From positions 1 to 16,992 of the forward strand of contig CABSMV010000032.1 in assembly GCA_902478935.1 (NCBI GenBank): a stretch of DNA of 16,992 bases, in the 5' to 3' direction. A model generated the notes under the pieces. That model was given only the letters and a program-made list of their open reading frames with translations. It was not told the origin of the DNA and ran no database searches. The translations under genes and the position numbers were made by a program. The DNA comes from an uncultured Collinsella sp. Lineage in GTDB: Bacteria; Actinomycetota; Coriobacteriia; Coriobacteriales; Coriobacteriaceae. Positions 1-8,108 of the stretch are shown piece after piece. Position 1 is the first letter of the stretch. Every line of letters begins with the position of its first letter.

Positions 1-45
1 ACACCCTAGAGTTCGTCGGCAGCGTCAGATGTGTATAAGAGACAG
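1..45 (+). other. Nextera sequencing adapter, not genomic
   Basis: Positions 13-45 are the Nextera read-1 transposase adapter, ending in the 19-bp Tn5 mosaic end AGATGTGTATAAGAGACAG at 27-45. Bases 1-4 (ACAC) match the end of the Illumina P5 primer. Bases 5-12 (CCTAGAGT) sit exactly in the i5 index slot and match, from memory, Nextera XT v2 index S516. The genome therefore begins at 46. Any reading frame passing through this stretch is artificial. Confidence 0.97.
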
Positions 46-1659
46 GTTCCAGTACACATCGTGCATGAGGACCTTTGCGGCGTTGGTGCCGTCGACAACC
101 GTTCCGTCGGGCAGCGAGACATTACCGACCAGGCCCAGCAGATACTGCAGGAACACCGGGTCGATACCGATGACGCCATCAACGTCCTGTCCATACTGGG
201 ACTTCCACAGCGCGGCGACACGCTGCGAGTTGCGGGGCCAATCAGGCGAATAGGTATTGCCCGAGTTGTACAGGTTACTGTGGTTGCCGAACAGCGCCTC
301 ATCCTCTTCGTCGACGCTCTCGACTGCCTCATCCTCGCTGAGTCCAATGCGGGGAACAAACTCGCCAATCGACATCTGGCCGTCAGTGACCGAAATCAGG
401 CCCTGCGAACCGCCAAAGCCGCCGCAGGCACGAATCTCGACGTTGTTCATGGCGTACATAAGGTAGTTGCGCGTCTGGCCGTTGGCGCCGAGCATCTGGG
501 GAAGGACGGGGGCGACCTTTTCCGCCGCGTCAACCGCACCGTTGAGGGTGGCAAAGCCGTCCTTGGCCTTATCGACCAGCTCGGTCACCTGGGAAATATG
601 AGTATCGCCAATGCCCTGGATCTTCTCGTTGGCGCTCTTGAACACCTTCGAGCTGCTGGAAAGCGAATCGGCGACCGCCTGCAGCGCGGACACGTTAATC
701 ATGCCGTCCTGGAACAGCTTGCCGGGCGTGGCCTGCGAAAGGTTGTCGGCCATGGGAACCAGCGCATTGCTCGAGACATCGGACAGGGCGTCAATCATGG
801 TGCGGGCCGCATTGATATCGCCGCCATACACCGGGATAAACGAAGCCGCCGTCCACAGCGGGCTCGAGGTCTCCGCCTTCATGCTGTTGCAGAGCTCATC
901 GATCTTCTTCGCGTCGTCAGGCAGCGTCGAAAAATCGCCCGATGTGACCTTGTCCTTAAGGCCACCGACGATCTCGACAGCCTCCTTCGCTTCGCTCTTT
1001 ACGGTCTTTGCCGAGTTAAGCAGCATAAAGCCGCTTGCGCCAAGCGCAACGAGAAGCACCGCGACTACAGCGGCAATAATGGCGCCGGTGTGACGCTTTT
1101 TGCGCTCGCCCTTGCGATGGCGATGACGGACCAGACCGTCAGAGGTCGAACTCGACGAAGCATCGCTACCGTAGTTCAAGCCAAAATCGTAATAATCTTC
1201 CTTGGAACCCGAGCCCGCAAACTCGGCACCGCTATCATCCAGGCGGGCGAACGTGCCAGTCTCGGAGGCGCCGGTGTAAATCGTGCCAAGGTTACCCGTA
1301 AGCCCCGCGCCACCGGCAGAGGGAGTATTGTTGTCGGCCTTGCCGGCATTAACGTTGCCGGCGGCATTCGCGGCGTTGGCAGCACCTGCGTTGTTCGCAG
1401 GTGCCGAAGGAGCCCCGCTCGGCTGCGACGCGGAGGTTGCACCGCCCGCAAAGACATTCCCTCTTGCACGGCCGGTCTTTTTTGCCTTTTGAGACTGCTC
1501 GTACAGAGCGGTAAACATCGCCGTCTCGCCCGGGGACACGCGCTTACCGGAACCGCCCTGTCCAGCGCCGCCCGGCGTGCCGGCCTTACCAGCCCCGTTC
1601 GGACGCGGCGGAACTGCAGGACGGCCGCTATCGCTGCCCTTAAAGTGATTACCAGCCAT
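46..1659 (-). CDS. DUF4012 domain-containing membrane protein, C-terminus cut by contig end
   Basis: The start is the ATG at 1659, preceded by GAGGA eight bases upstream; a TTG 27 bases further out has no better support. 538 codons remain before the adapter, so the C-terminus is missing. Residues 1-190 form a low-complexity Gly/Ala/Asn/Ser-rich, probably cytosolic tail ending in a basic run (RHRHRKGERKKRH). One hydrophobic segment spans about 193-214 (GAIIAAVVAVLLVALGASG), followed by an extracellular region. The stretch RNYLMYAMNNVEIRACGGF then GGSQGLISV is typical of DUF4012. Family members are found in actinobacteria, often near surface-polysaccharide genes, and their function is not established. 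The only neighbour on this strand, the DMT permease upstream, gives no functional link. The family call is firm; the role is unknown. Confidence 0.85.
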
Positions 1660-1695
1660 AAAGAAATCCTCGCAATTGAGTCGCAATGAAAAAGT

Positions 1696-1717
1696 CCATA
1701 ACGTTACTAGTTTATGG
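1696..1717. repeat. Short inverted repeat upstream of DUF4012 gene
   Basis: CCATAA (1696-1701) and TTATGG (1712-1717) face each other across 10 bases containing ACTAGT. It lies in the 149-bp gap between the DMT permease stop and the DUF4012 start, where an operator would be expected. It could be chance in AT-richer DNA. I saw no convincing -35/-10 pair in this gap. Confidence 0.25.
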
Positions 1718-1808
1718 CATTTTGAGCATCGACAGCTAAACTCCAGACACGGACATCAATTGGCGAAAATGCGGCACAACACCTTTTCTGTCTTGGCGGC
1801 GGCGTCAA

Positions 1809-2831
1809 CTACACCGTAAGGAACATCATCACGATGATCATGGCAAAGCCGATAAGGTCGGTCGGCAAAAACACCGTGCCCAGCATAACGGCGCTGGTGA
1901 TGGTCGCCGAAACCGGCTCCACAGTTCCGATGAGGCTCGCACGCACCGAGCCGATGTCCTTAACGCCCTGCATATAAAGCATGTAAGCAAAAAACGAGCC
2001 GATAACCACGAACACCGCGAGCGCCTCGATACCGGCGGCATCGAGCGCCGGCATATGCGCCCAGGGCTGCACGAAGACGCACGAGACCACGCCCGCCGTG
2101 AGCATTGCCGAGCCCGTGACGATGGGGCTACCGTATTCGGGCAGGATCTTGGCGGGAATCACCGCCATACACGCGGCGCTGACCGCACACATAAGACCTG
2201 CTGCCAGGCCAAGCGGCGAGATATTCAGGCTGGTGGGGTCGCCGCCGGTGGCGATTAAAAAGGTTCCACCCAGAGCTAGGCCAATGCCGATGACTTCGCG
2301 AGTACGCGGCATGCGGCGATCGATCACACAGGTGTAGCCCATGATGATAACGAGTTGCAGGCACTGGAGCACCGTCGCGGTTCCGGCATTGGTCAGGCGC
2401 ACGGCCGAAAGATAGCAGAACTGGTTGAACAGCAGGCCAAAAGCGGTAAAAAGCAGCAGTTGTCTGCGGTCGGCGGGCGTGGTCCAGAGTTTAACCAGAC
2501 GCTCGCGATCGCGCGTGACCACCACGGCCATAAAGAGCAGACCGGCGAGAATCTGGCGCACACTCATAAGCCACAGGGTATCAACGTGATAGGTATCGAA
2601 CAGGAAGCTCGCGCTGGTACCCGAAAAACCCCAAAACGAACCACCCACCAGCGTGGCCAGAACGCCCGTAATCATCTTGCGCGTCGACGCACTGTTCAGG
2701 CGGTCGCGCCATGCACGGCGGGTACTGCGGCTGAGCTCGTCAGTGCCCTCGGGCACATCAATGTTCGATATATCGGTCATCGGCACCGAAGCCCCCGCGC
2801 CTTCGACCTGCTCGACACACTCTTTGCTCAT
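1809..2831 (-). CDS. DMT-superfamily (EamA) transporter
   Basis: This is a 340-aa integral membrane protein. The ATG at 2831 is chosen because GGGGGAG lies five bases upstream; the open frame extends 46 codons further to 2969 but without a comparable ribosome site. After a polar N-terminus of about 55 residues, hydrophobic segments follow in the two-repeat EamA pattern. The first repeat begins MITGVLATLVGGSFWGFSGT and the second is near SPLGLAAGLMCAVSAACMAV. The end of each repeat carries the expected conserved region (NAGTATVLQCLQLVIIMG; GSVRASLIGTVEPVSATITS). Family members export or import small metabolites such as amino acids or nucleotides; the substrate cannot be read from sequence. The N-terminal extension is longer than usual. 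It is transcribed in the same direction as DUF4012 but 149 bp away, so an operon is uncertain. Confidence 0.88.
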   Translation of the reverse strand: MSKECVEQVEGAGASVPMTDISNIDVPEGTDELSRSTRRAWRDRLNSASTRKMITGVLATLVGGSFWGFSGTSASFLFDTYHVDTLWLMSVRQILAGLLFMAVVVTRDRERLVKLWTTPADRRQLLLFTAFGLLFNQFCYLSAVRLTNAGTATVLQCLQLVIIMGYTCVIDRRMPRTREVIGIGLALGGTFLIATGGDPTSLNISPLGLAAGLMCAVSAACMAVIPAKILPEYGSPIVTGSAMLTAGVVSCVFVQPWAHMPALDAAGIEALAVFVVIGSFFAYMLYMQGVKDIGSVRASLIGTVEPVSATITSAVMLGTVFLPTDLIGFAMIIVMMFLTV

Positions 2832-3062
2832 TCCACTCCCCCGAAACAGTCTGGAAGCAATTCGGCTTACCTTACCACGGCGAAGGCACCAGCCGGAGGC
2901 TTGTCCGCTTATCGGTAGGACAATTCCGCAGGCGTCTTTCCATAGCTCGATACTGCAAAGGCTTTGCATTATGCGACAGCCAAATCGCGGCAGTAGGCTC
3001 TTTTAAAATGGATATGACAAAGCCCCCGAATTCCACAATGTAAGCGATTTTTAAAAATGTTC

Positions 3063-3091
3063 TTGCCACCGAGTTCAGGCTCCGTTATATT
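3063..3091 (+). promoter_or_regulatory. Promoter of tRNA-Val
   Basis: TTGCCA (3063-3068) and TATATT (3086-3091) are each 5/6 matches to the sigma-70-type consensus and are separated by exactly 17 bp. Transcription would start near 3098, about 23 bases before the mature tRNA. This is one of the best promoters in the window. Confidence 0.75.
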
Positions 3092-3120
3092 ATCCCTTGC
3101 GCGCTTGCGCACCCTTGATC

Positions 3121-3195
3121 GGGCGTTTAGCTCAGGGGGAGAGCGCTTCCCTGACACGGAAGAGGTCAGAAGTTCAAATCTTCTAACGCCCACCA
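3121..3195 (+). tRNA. tRNA-Val (anticodon GAC)
   Basis: A complete cloverleaf is visible. The acceptor stem GGGCGTT (3121-3127) pairs with AACGCCC (3185-3191), followed by discriminator A and an encoded CCA (3193-3195). The D-stem is GCTC/GAGC, the anticodon stem CTTCC/GGAAG with loop CTGACAC (anticodon GAC), and the T-stem AGAAG/CTTCT with loop TTCAAAT. GAC reads the valine codons GUC and GUU. The gene stands alone, with its own promoter upstream and a terminator downstream. Confidence 0.97.
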
Positions 3196-3203
3196 AATGT
3201 TCG

Positions 3204-3240
3204 CAGCTCAGAGGCTATGCCCTCTGGGCTGTTTTGTTTT
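3204..3240 (+). terminator. Rho-independent terminator of tRNA-Val
   Basis: An 11-bp stem (3204-3214 with 3221-3231, one G-T wobble) closes a 6-base loop and is followed directly by TTTTGTTTT. It starts nine bases after the tRNA CCA end, which fits termination of a monocistronic tRNA transcript. Confidence 0.85.
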
Positions 3241-3437
3241 ATGTCGCCAAATCAGCTGGCAGCTCCAACCGCCCAAGCAACCACCCTGCCCATGCACAAA
3301 ACCGCCCCAATAGTCACCGAGGCCGAGACCAACACGTCTCGAACCCATCCGAGCCGCAACTTCTCAGCAAAACGCCGCGATGTCTGCTCCCTGCGGTATC
3401 CTTGAGCCACTTGCACCTGCAGCACCAAGGAGCCGCC

Positions 3438-4124
3438 ATGCGCACCGAGCTCGATGTCCCCTTTTCGCACAAAGAAGAAGCCAAGGCGCTGGGCGCCAAA
3501 TGGGACCGGACCAAGAAGATCTGGTATGTACCCAGCGGCGTCAACCCCGAGCCCTTTGCCGAGTGGCTGCCCGGTGTTGACCGATCCGACCCCTCAGCGC
3601 CGTATATATATCTAGTACTGGGCAAGCGCGAGTGCTGGAAGTGTCACAAAGAGACCTCGGTCGCGGCCTTCGGCATTCCCTATCGAGCCGATAGCGACGA
3701 GAGCATCGTCATCGCGCACGCGCCCAACGAAGCCGGGCACATTGTCATCGACACGGCCAACGCCAACGCACTCGCCATCGTGCCCGCTCTTGGCTGCGTG
3801 CCGGGCGAGATCCGCGACTACCTTCATAAGCGCTGCGGCTACAAGCCCGTAGGCGCGCGAGCCTCCAAAGCCCCGTCGCTCGGCAACACGTGCACCAGTT
3901 GCGACGCGCTGCAAGGCAGCCGTTATCTGTTCGAGGAGCCCTCGTCCCCGTTTGCCCTCACTGCCATCAACAAGCTGCCGGCACTGGAGTTTATACGCGT
4001 CGAAGTTGCCGGCGTCTTTGGCGTCCCGGCCACGCGTACCGACTTTGACCAGGCGCTCCTTACCTGGGCACGCGACCATCACGCCGAGTTCCACAAGCAA
4101 CTCGGTGAGGGGATTTATTTGTAG
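3438..4124 (+). CDS. DUF5710 domain protein with two CxxC pairs
   Basis: The product is 228 aa. The ATG at 3438 follows AAGGAG with a 6-base spacer; the frame is open back to 3057 but that part crosses the tRNA and is not coding. Residues 5-45 (VPFSHKEEAKALGAKWDRTK, then KIWYVPSGVNPEPFAEWL) match DUF5710, a small domain seen at the N-terminus of plasmid- and phage-associated proteins such as primases and relaxase-like factors. Further on, C66-x2-C69 and C152-x2-C155 could form one zinc site. The rest is not recognised and no catalytic motif is apparent. It converges with the zinc-ribbon gene, whose stop is 37 bp away. Family call for the N-terminus is good; function is unknown. Confidence 0.8.
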   Translation: MRTELDVPFSHKEEAKALGAKWDRTKKIWYVPSGVNPEPFAEWLPGVDRSDPSAPYIYLVLGKRECWKCHKETSVAAFGIPYRADSDESIVIAHAPNEAGHIVIDTANANALAIVPALGCVPGEIRDYLHKRCGYKPVGARASKAPSLGNTCTSCDALQGSRYLFEEPSSPFALTAINKLPALEFIRVEVAGVFGVPATRTDFDQALLTWARDHHAEFHKQLGEGIYL

Positions 4125-4161
4125 AGGCAAAAGACACTCACAGCCAACTCCTCCGCATCAC

Positions 4162-4446
4162 CTATCCCTCGTCGCCGGCGTCGTACACGATATCGAGGCC
4201 ACAAACAGGGCATTTCTCCGGATACACCGGCATATGAACGCCCGTACGTTTCCTCACTTCGTCGCTGAACCTGTCACGTGCATCGATGAACCGAATGTCG
4301 AGACACGGTATTTGCGAGCCGCAGCAAGGGCAGGCGACGACAAACGACCCGCAATCAACTTCTACGCCCGGAAACATATTGTTGTCGATAAGGGCACACG
4401 GCAGTTTTCCGTACTTCCCCATCGCAATATCGCCTCGCCAGCTCAT
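4162..4446 (-). CDS. Small zinc-ribbon-like hypothetical protein
   Basis: This 94-aa protein starts at the ATG at 4446, with AAGGGG five bases upstream. It has C39-x2-C42 (CPCCGSQ) and C79-x2-C82 (CPVCGLD), the arrangement of a four-cysteine zinc ribbon with a roughly 36-residue insertion. No DNA-binding or enzyme domain is recognisable. It lies 121 bp downstream of the HNH endonuclease gene on the same strand, so co-transcription is possible but unproven. It has normal start signals and codon use, and I see no reason to treat it as spurious. Confidence 0.65.
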   Translation of the reverse strand: MSWRGDIAMGKYGKLPCALIDNNMFPGVEVDCGSFVVACPCCGSQIPCLDIRFIDARDRFSDEVRKRTGVHMPVYPEKCPVCGLDIVYDAGDEG

Positions 4447-4567
4447 ACATGCCCCTTCTCGCTATACAAATCAGGAAGAGCATGCACCGGCGGGCGGGCG
4501 CGAGATTGCATCGCCACGCGATCCGATCAAACAACACGATCGTCAAAGAATGCCAAAGCCAAATACG

Positions 4568-5650
4568 CTAATACGGCAGAAGCCCCGCCTTTTCACGCTT
4601 CTTTTCCGAGCGATCGAACTCAATGCGATGGGCCTCAAGAAACACCGTATCGGGTCGCCACTGACGCTCATTCGGCTGCCTTAGCGTCGCACCCGCAAAG
4701 GAAGCGTAGTCGGTCTTATCCAGCAGGTACGATCCGCACAGCCGATATTCGCCGCAAACAGGCTCAAACGAAATCAGGTGAGCATCAAATAGGGAATGAA
4801 GATCGCGCCGAAGCAGAATGCCGTTGCTGGCAACCTGCGATTTGGGTCCCGAGTAATTCTCGATATGTGCAGCCTCCAGAGCTTCGCTGACGCCGCAGTC
4901 CGACACCGCGCAACGGCCATCATAGGCGGCAACGAGCTGCTTGCGGAACCATTGCTGCCCCAATCGCTCGCGCCTTAACGCATAGCGGACCTTTTCGTCG
5001 TCGGTCACACCCTGTCCGGCAAACTCAATATCGACGGGTATGTGCTTCAGATAACTCATGTCGGGCGCAAAACGAGGGTCCGGTCCGCCTTTATGAACAG
5101 GACCGTGCAGAACAAACCATCCGTTTTCGGGCTCGAACCGCTCAACAAACGCAAGGCCGAGCACCTTATAGCCCACCTCGGTTGCAAATATGACTCCGAC
5201 TGGGACGCCACATTCCATGCAGTTGAGCATTTTACGGTTGTAATTCTGGTCTCGAAAACCAACGGTACCCGGCGCTTGAACCGAGTACTTAATGACCCAC
5301 GTACCATCGTCCAAATAGAGCGGAGGCACATCGGTGTAGAAGCTCTTTTTAGAGTTATGGACCGAGAGCGCAAAGATCTTATTGGGATCTTGCTTCACCC
5401 GATCCTGGCCCGGCCAGAAGATCCCTGAATCCCGCGTTACGGGAAAGAAGTCCGAGCCAATTCTCAAACGATACTGATACTGAGGACTATCTTCCTTGGT
5501 GTGGTGCGGAAGGCTGGTCCAAACGCCGCCGCGCTGTTCCTCACCCAGAAACCACTCCCATGCCTCAACGTATTCGGAAGGCACGAGACTGCAGGCGCGG
5601 TCATAGCTTGGTCCATCCATCAACGGAACAGCAAGGTCAATGTCGTTCAT
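4568..5650 (-). CDS. HNH endonuclease with large N-terminal domain
   Basis: The product is 360 aa from the ATG at 5650, with AGGTG six bases upstream; a GTG three codons earlier (5659) overlaps that site and is less likely. The C-terminal third is a clear HNH nuclease: RERLGQQWFRKQLVAAYDGR, C247 and C252, AAHI (H262), SNGILL (N276) and RRDLHSLFD (H285). Such tails occur in McrA-like and other modification-dependent or defence nucleases. The N-terminal 220 residues include GTWVIKYSVQ, NRKMLNCMECGVPVGVI and GYKVLGLAFVERF. They resemble the beta-rich SRA-like readers fused to HNH domains, but this is inference and needs a structure comparison. The nuclease call is firm; a type IV restriction role is a hypothesis. 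No methyltransferase is nearby. Confidence 0.85.
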   Translation of the reverse strand: MNDIDLAVPLMDGPSYDRACSLVPSEYVEAWEWFLGEEQRGGVWTSLPHHTKEDSPQYQYRLRIGSDFFPVTRDSGIFWPGQDRVKQDPNKIFALSVHNSKKSFYTDVPPLYLDDGTWVIKYSVQAPGTVGFRDQNYNRKMLNCMECGVPVGVIFATEVGYKVLGLAFVERFEPENGWFVLHGPVHKGGPDPRFAPDMSYLKHIPVDIEFAGQGVTDDEKVRYALRRERLGQQWFRKQLVAAYDGRCAVSDCGVSEALEAAHIENYSGPKSQVASNGILLRRDLHSLFDAHLISFEPVCGEYRLCGSYLLDKTDYASFAGATLRQPNERQWRPDTVFLEAHRIEFDRSEKKREKAGLLPY

Positions 5651-5802
5651 CGCCAGCACCTACAACCATACGAACGCGAGTCATGCCCCTCAATAATATG
5701 GCCGAGAGTCAATTATTACGAGATCTCATTCCGCGATCGGCACATCGTTGATGCTCTCGGTTTGCCGCTGGCGCGCTTGTACCCCGCTACCCCACTTCCC
5801 TG

Positions 5803-5808
5803 TATACT
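5803..5808 (+). promoter_or_regulatory. -10 element candidate for the 163-aa gene
   Basis: TATACT matches the -10 consensus at 5/6 and lies 58 bases before the GTG start. The nearest -35-like hexamer, TTGTAC (5777-5782), is 20 bp away, which is longer than ideal, so the pair is only weakly supported. Confidence 0.35.
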
Positions 5809-5865
5809 GATGTAGCACGTGTTTCATCCGGGCTTGTTGGGCCGGGTCGTTCATGGGAGGTTCTT

Positions 5866-6357
5866 GTGGCTGTTTCGAATCCGCCTAAGGGAAGCGTTTC
5901 TTCTTCGTCCATCAAGCCGGTTACGCGCAAGGCCGTGCGTTGCCAGCGCGAGGTCGCTTGGCTTGTCACGCAGGCGGCGGGCAGGCTTGTGGCGACCACT
6001 CAGGACGTCAATGCGCCTACGCCGAGCTTTGTGTTAGCGGCGGCGCTGGATTTTGTGCGCCAATTGGAGGTTGCCGCGCAGGATGCCAACGGCCACCTCG
6101 ACTACCAGAACGTTATGGCGCCCGACCTGCAAACGTTCTGCCACATGGCCAAGTTGCCTGCCGCGCCCAATGCGCTTTCGGACGCAGGCTACATGTTTAC
6201 GCTCTCGGGCGCGGACCTTATCCGCGACATCTATGCATACTGCAGCGAGCTCGCCGAGCGCCACGTCTTTGACGCGGCAGAAGTCAAACCGGGAAATGTC
6301 ATCAAGCTGGTTCTTAGGCTGTTCCTGATAGACGGGTTCGGGGCCATGCCGGCGTAA
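5866..6357 (+). CDS. Hypothetical protein, 163 aa
   Basis: I do not recognise this family. The start is GTG at 5866, supported by GGGAGG five bases upstream. After a Ser/Lys-rich tail of about 25 residues the protein is mostly helical, with Ala/Leu-rich segments (REVAWLVTQAAGRLVATTQD, VLAAALDFVRQLEVAAQDAN) and a C-terminal helix (GNVIKLVLRLFLIDGF). There is no signal peptide, cysteine cluster or obvious catalytic motif. It is divergent from the HNH gene (starts 215 bp apart) and convergent with the AlbA_2 gene. Good initiation signals and GC-ending codons support a real gene. Confidence 0.65.
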   Translation: MAVSNPPKGSVSSSSIKPVTRKAVRCQREVAWLVTQAAGRLVATTQDVNAPTPSFVLAAALDFVRQLEVAAQDANGHLDYQNVMAPDLQTFCHMAKLPAAPNALSDAGYMFTLSGADLIRDIYAYCSELAERHVFDAAEVKPGNVIKLVLRLFLIDGFGAMPA

Positions 6358-6457
6358 GCCGAGTCTTTAGCATCACCGTCGACTGGGCAACAACCGCTTT
6401 ACCTTAATGGACGCCAATCGAGGGTCGATTATTGGGTCGCCTCGTCCACTAACGCAT

Positions 6458-7924
6458 CTATCCCACGCGCTCCGACAGTCGATACTTGCGGTTGCGGCTC
6501 GTCGCCGGCGCCGTGGGCTCAAGCTCGCCTTGAGCAATGAGCGCGTTGACGCGCGACCTAACCTGGGAAATTGTAAGCCCCGTGCGTTCTGCCAGCTCAC
6601 GCGTCCCCAGCTCGCCGTAGTGTTTGAGTGCCGTCACAATTAAGCCCCCGCCATGATCGACCGGCTCGATTTTTGAACGGTAAAGTACGATCTTGAACCG
6701 ATCGAACCCCGGGCAGAACAGGGGCTCGGCCAGACCATGCGCGCGCATGGCATCGATCATCATCGGGATGCCCGAGCCATTGCCCTCAGCCGGCGAACCT
6801 GCGCCATCCGGCAGCGGGACAATCGACATGAGTTTCACGAGCGTCGCGTTACGGCATCGGGAGCTGCCGTCAAACAAGTTCTCGCGAGTCTTTCCCCCGT
6901 AAAGGCCGCCAGGATTCGTCACCTCGACACGATCGTCAAAGACGTCGACGGCAATCGATTGTCCACAGAACCGATCCCCGTATTCTCGATGGATTACGGC
7001 GTTGGCGATTGCCTCGCGCAGAACCTCCTCGGGAATCTCCAGCGAGTCGACACGCGAGACGCCTTGGACGGTCGAGGTTCGCCGCAAATTCTTGGCGACG
7101 GCCGCGACAGCATCCGAGATCATCTCGCCCAACGTTCCCTCACAGATTGTGCGGTCCATGAACCTCAACGACCCCGCCATGCCCTTCTGAGTTCCCGCAT
7201 GGACAGCCACGTCAATGAAGAGCTTGGGATAGAACTGCTGAGGGTAGGTGCCCACAACTAGGAGTCCAGCCTTGGTGACATTGCCCTGGGAATCAAGGAT
7301 ATTTAGGCGCTCCAGCTTCGTTTGTTTGTCCGGCGCGCCGCGCATTGCCCGGGGCGTCAACGAGAAAGCCCGATCTATCGTACGGTCGACCAGCGTCTCG
7401 TCGAGATTGTCCGCGCCCGCACCCGCCACCGCGTCCCGATCGCTCGGAGTCGCTCGACCGTATGACGCCAATGCGAGCACCTCGGTCGATGAAAGCGGCA
7501 CATCTTTGTCATCGATGCGCTTGTAGCTGCCGCCCTGGGCGCCCCGCTCTATGACATAGCAGGGCTTGCTCGACGGATCGAGCTCCTCAATCGCAATGAC
7601 GAGAACGATGACGCCCTGAAGCTCCACTCGCTCGATCGTGTATTTAGGCGGATTGGCCAGCTTTCCTCGACCGCCCGCATCACCCATGCCTGACACAAAT
7701 TGGTTGAGCACTTTCTCGGTCTCGAAGTTCTCAACCGGGACAAAACCTGCGCGCTCACTCACTCCGAGCACGATGATTCCGCCGGCAGTGTTCGCGAATG
7801 CGCTCACCGTTTCCCACACATCGCGGGAAAGCGTCGTGGCGCTCTCCTTCACTTCGACGTTAAGATCATCCGAGCCCATACGCCTTAAAGACTCAAGCAG
7901 ACCGGTCAGCTCGTTTTCGTTCAT
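6458..7924 (-). CDS. AlbA_2 (Schlafen-like) / ATPase / winged-helix regulator
   Basis: The product is 488 aa. The ATG at 7924 is seven bases after AAAGGA; the in-frame GTG at 7930 is only one base from that site and is rejected. Domains in order are as follows. AlbA_2 spans about 18-155 (LNVEVKESATTLSRDVWETV then SAFANTAGGIIVLGVSE). A GHKL-type ATP-binding fold spans about 295-415, with the helix VLREAIANAVIHREYGD, the NPGGLYGG loop and GNGSGIPMMIDAM. A C-terminal winged helix spans about 428-485 (TRELAERTGLTISQVRSRVN). This is the COG2865 architecture, usually annotated as a transcriptional regulator; some AlbA_2 proteins sit in defence loci. Its promoter region carries the densest repeats in the window (7982-8127), suggesting autoregulation or a special leader. 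Architecture is firm; biological role is unknown. Confidence 0.88.
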   Translation of the reverse strand: MNENELTGLLESLRRMGSDDLNVEVKESATTLSRDVWETVSAFANTAGGIIVLGVSERAGFVPVENFETEKVLNQFVSGMGDAGGRGKLANPPKYTIERVELQGVIVLVIAIEELDPSSKPCYVIERGAQGGSYKRIDDKDVPLSSTEVLALASYGRATPSDRDAVAGAGADNLDETLVDRTIDRAFSLTPRAMRGAPDKQTKLERLNILDSQGNVTKAGLLVVGTYPQQFYPKLFIDVAVHAGTQKGMAGSLRFMDRTICEGTLGEMISDAVAAVAKNLRRTSTVQGVSRVDSLEIPEEVLREAIANAVIHREYGDRFCGQSIAVDVFDDRVEVTNPGGLYGGKTRENLFDGSSRCRNATLVKLMSIVPLPDGAGSPAEGNGSGIPMMIDAMRAHGLAEPLFCPGFDRFKIVLYRSKIEPVDHGGGLIVTALKHYGELGTRELAERTGLTISQVRSRVNALIAQGELEPTAPATSRNRKYRLSERVG

Positions 7925-7987
7925 CTGCACGTCCTTTCGCTCGGTCCTGCGGAGAATGCCGCGGATAGATTTCCCTCGTCTCTCAGT

Positions 7988-8027
7988 TATCTCTCGAAAT
8001 TATCTCTCATCTATCTCTCTATCTCTC
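7988..8027 (+). repeat. Four TATCTCTC direct repeats
   Basis: Exact TATCTCTC copies lie at 7988-7995, 8001-8008, 8012-8019 and 8020-8027 (start spacing 13, 11 and 8). The 14-bp CTCAGTTATCTCTC at 7982-7995 recurs exactly at 8149-8162, where ATCTCTCATATT-type copies follow at 8156 and 8187. They lie in the 5' leader and upstream region of the AlbA_2 gene. Binding sites for a repeat-reading regulator are one reading; slippage-derived simple repeat is another. Confidence 0.7.
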
Positions 8028-8057
8028 GGCTTAGAGATAGAGAGATAGATGAGAGAT
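8002..8057. repeat. Perfect 25-bp inverted repeat in AlbA_2 leader
   Basis: The arm 8002-8026 is the exact reverse complement of 8033-8057, around the 6-base loop CGGCTT. No mismatch occurs over 25 pairs. It lies between the predicted promoter (8080-8107) and the AlbA_2 start, so it would be transcribed as a very stable leader hairpin. There is no U-run after it on the minus strand, so it is not a standard terminator. Confidence 0.9.
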
Positions 8058-8079
8058 GGAATGTCTACCATTTGCTTCA

Positions 8080-8107
8080 TTTATACATATTTTTGCTGGT
8101 AGAACAA
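8080..8107 (-). promoter_or_regulatory. Promoter candidate for AlbA_2 gene
   Basis: On the minus strand TTGTTC (8107-8102) and TATAAA (8085-8080, 5/6) are 16 bp apart in the most AT-rich part of the gap. TCTACCA (8064-8070) and TGGTAGA (8097-8103) form an inverted pair flanking the -10 element, and a second palindrome lies just upstream at 8109-8127. The -35 is only a 3/6 match. Confidence 0.5.
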
Positions 8108-8108
8108 T

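Noticed and set aside
31..1689. 552-aa plus-strand frame across the DUF4012 gene
   Set aside because: It begins inside the adapter and is antisense to a clear DUF4012 protein.
2969..3196. 75-aa minus-strand frame
   Set aside because: It runs antisense through the tRNA-Val gene and its promoter.
3057..3437. 127-residue N-terminal extension of the DUF5710 protein
   Set aside because: It would translate through the tRNA and its terminator; AAGGAG supports the ATG at 3438.
5690..5720. Promoter for the HNH gene from TTGACT and TATTAT on the minus strand
   Set aside because: The two hexamers are 11 bp apart, which is not a usable promoter spacing.
6416..6435. AATCGA/TCGATT hairpin between two convergent genes as a terminator
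   Set aside because: The stem is only 6 bp, with no U-run on either strand.
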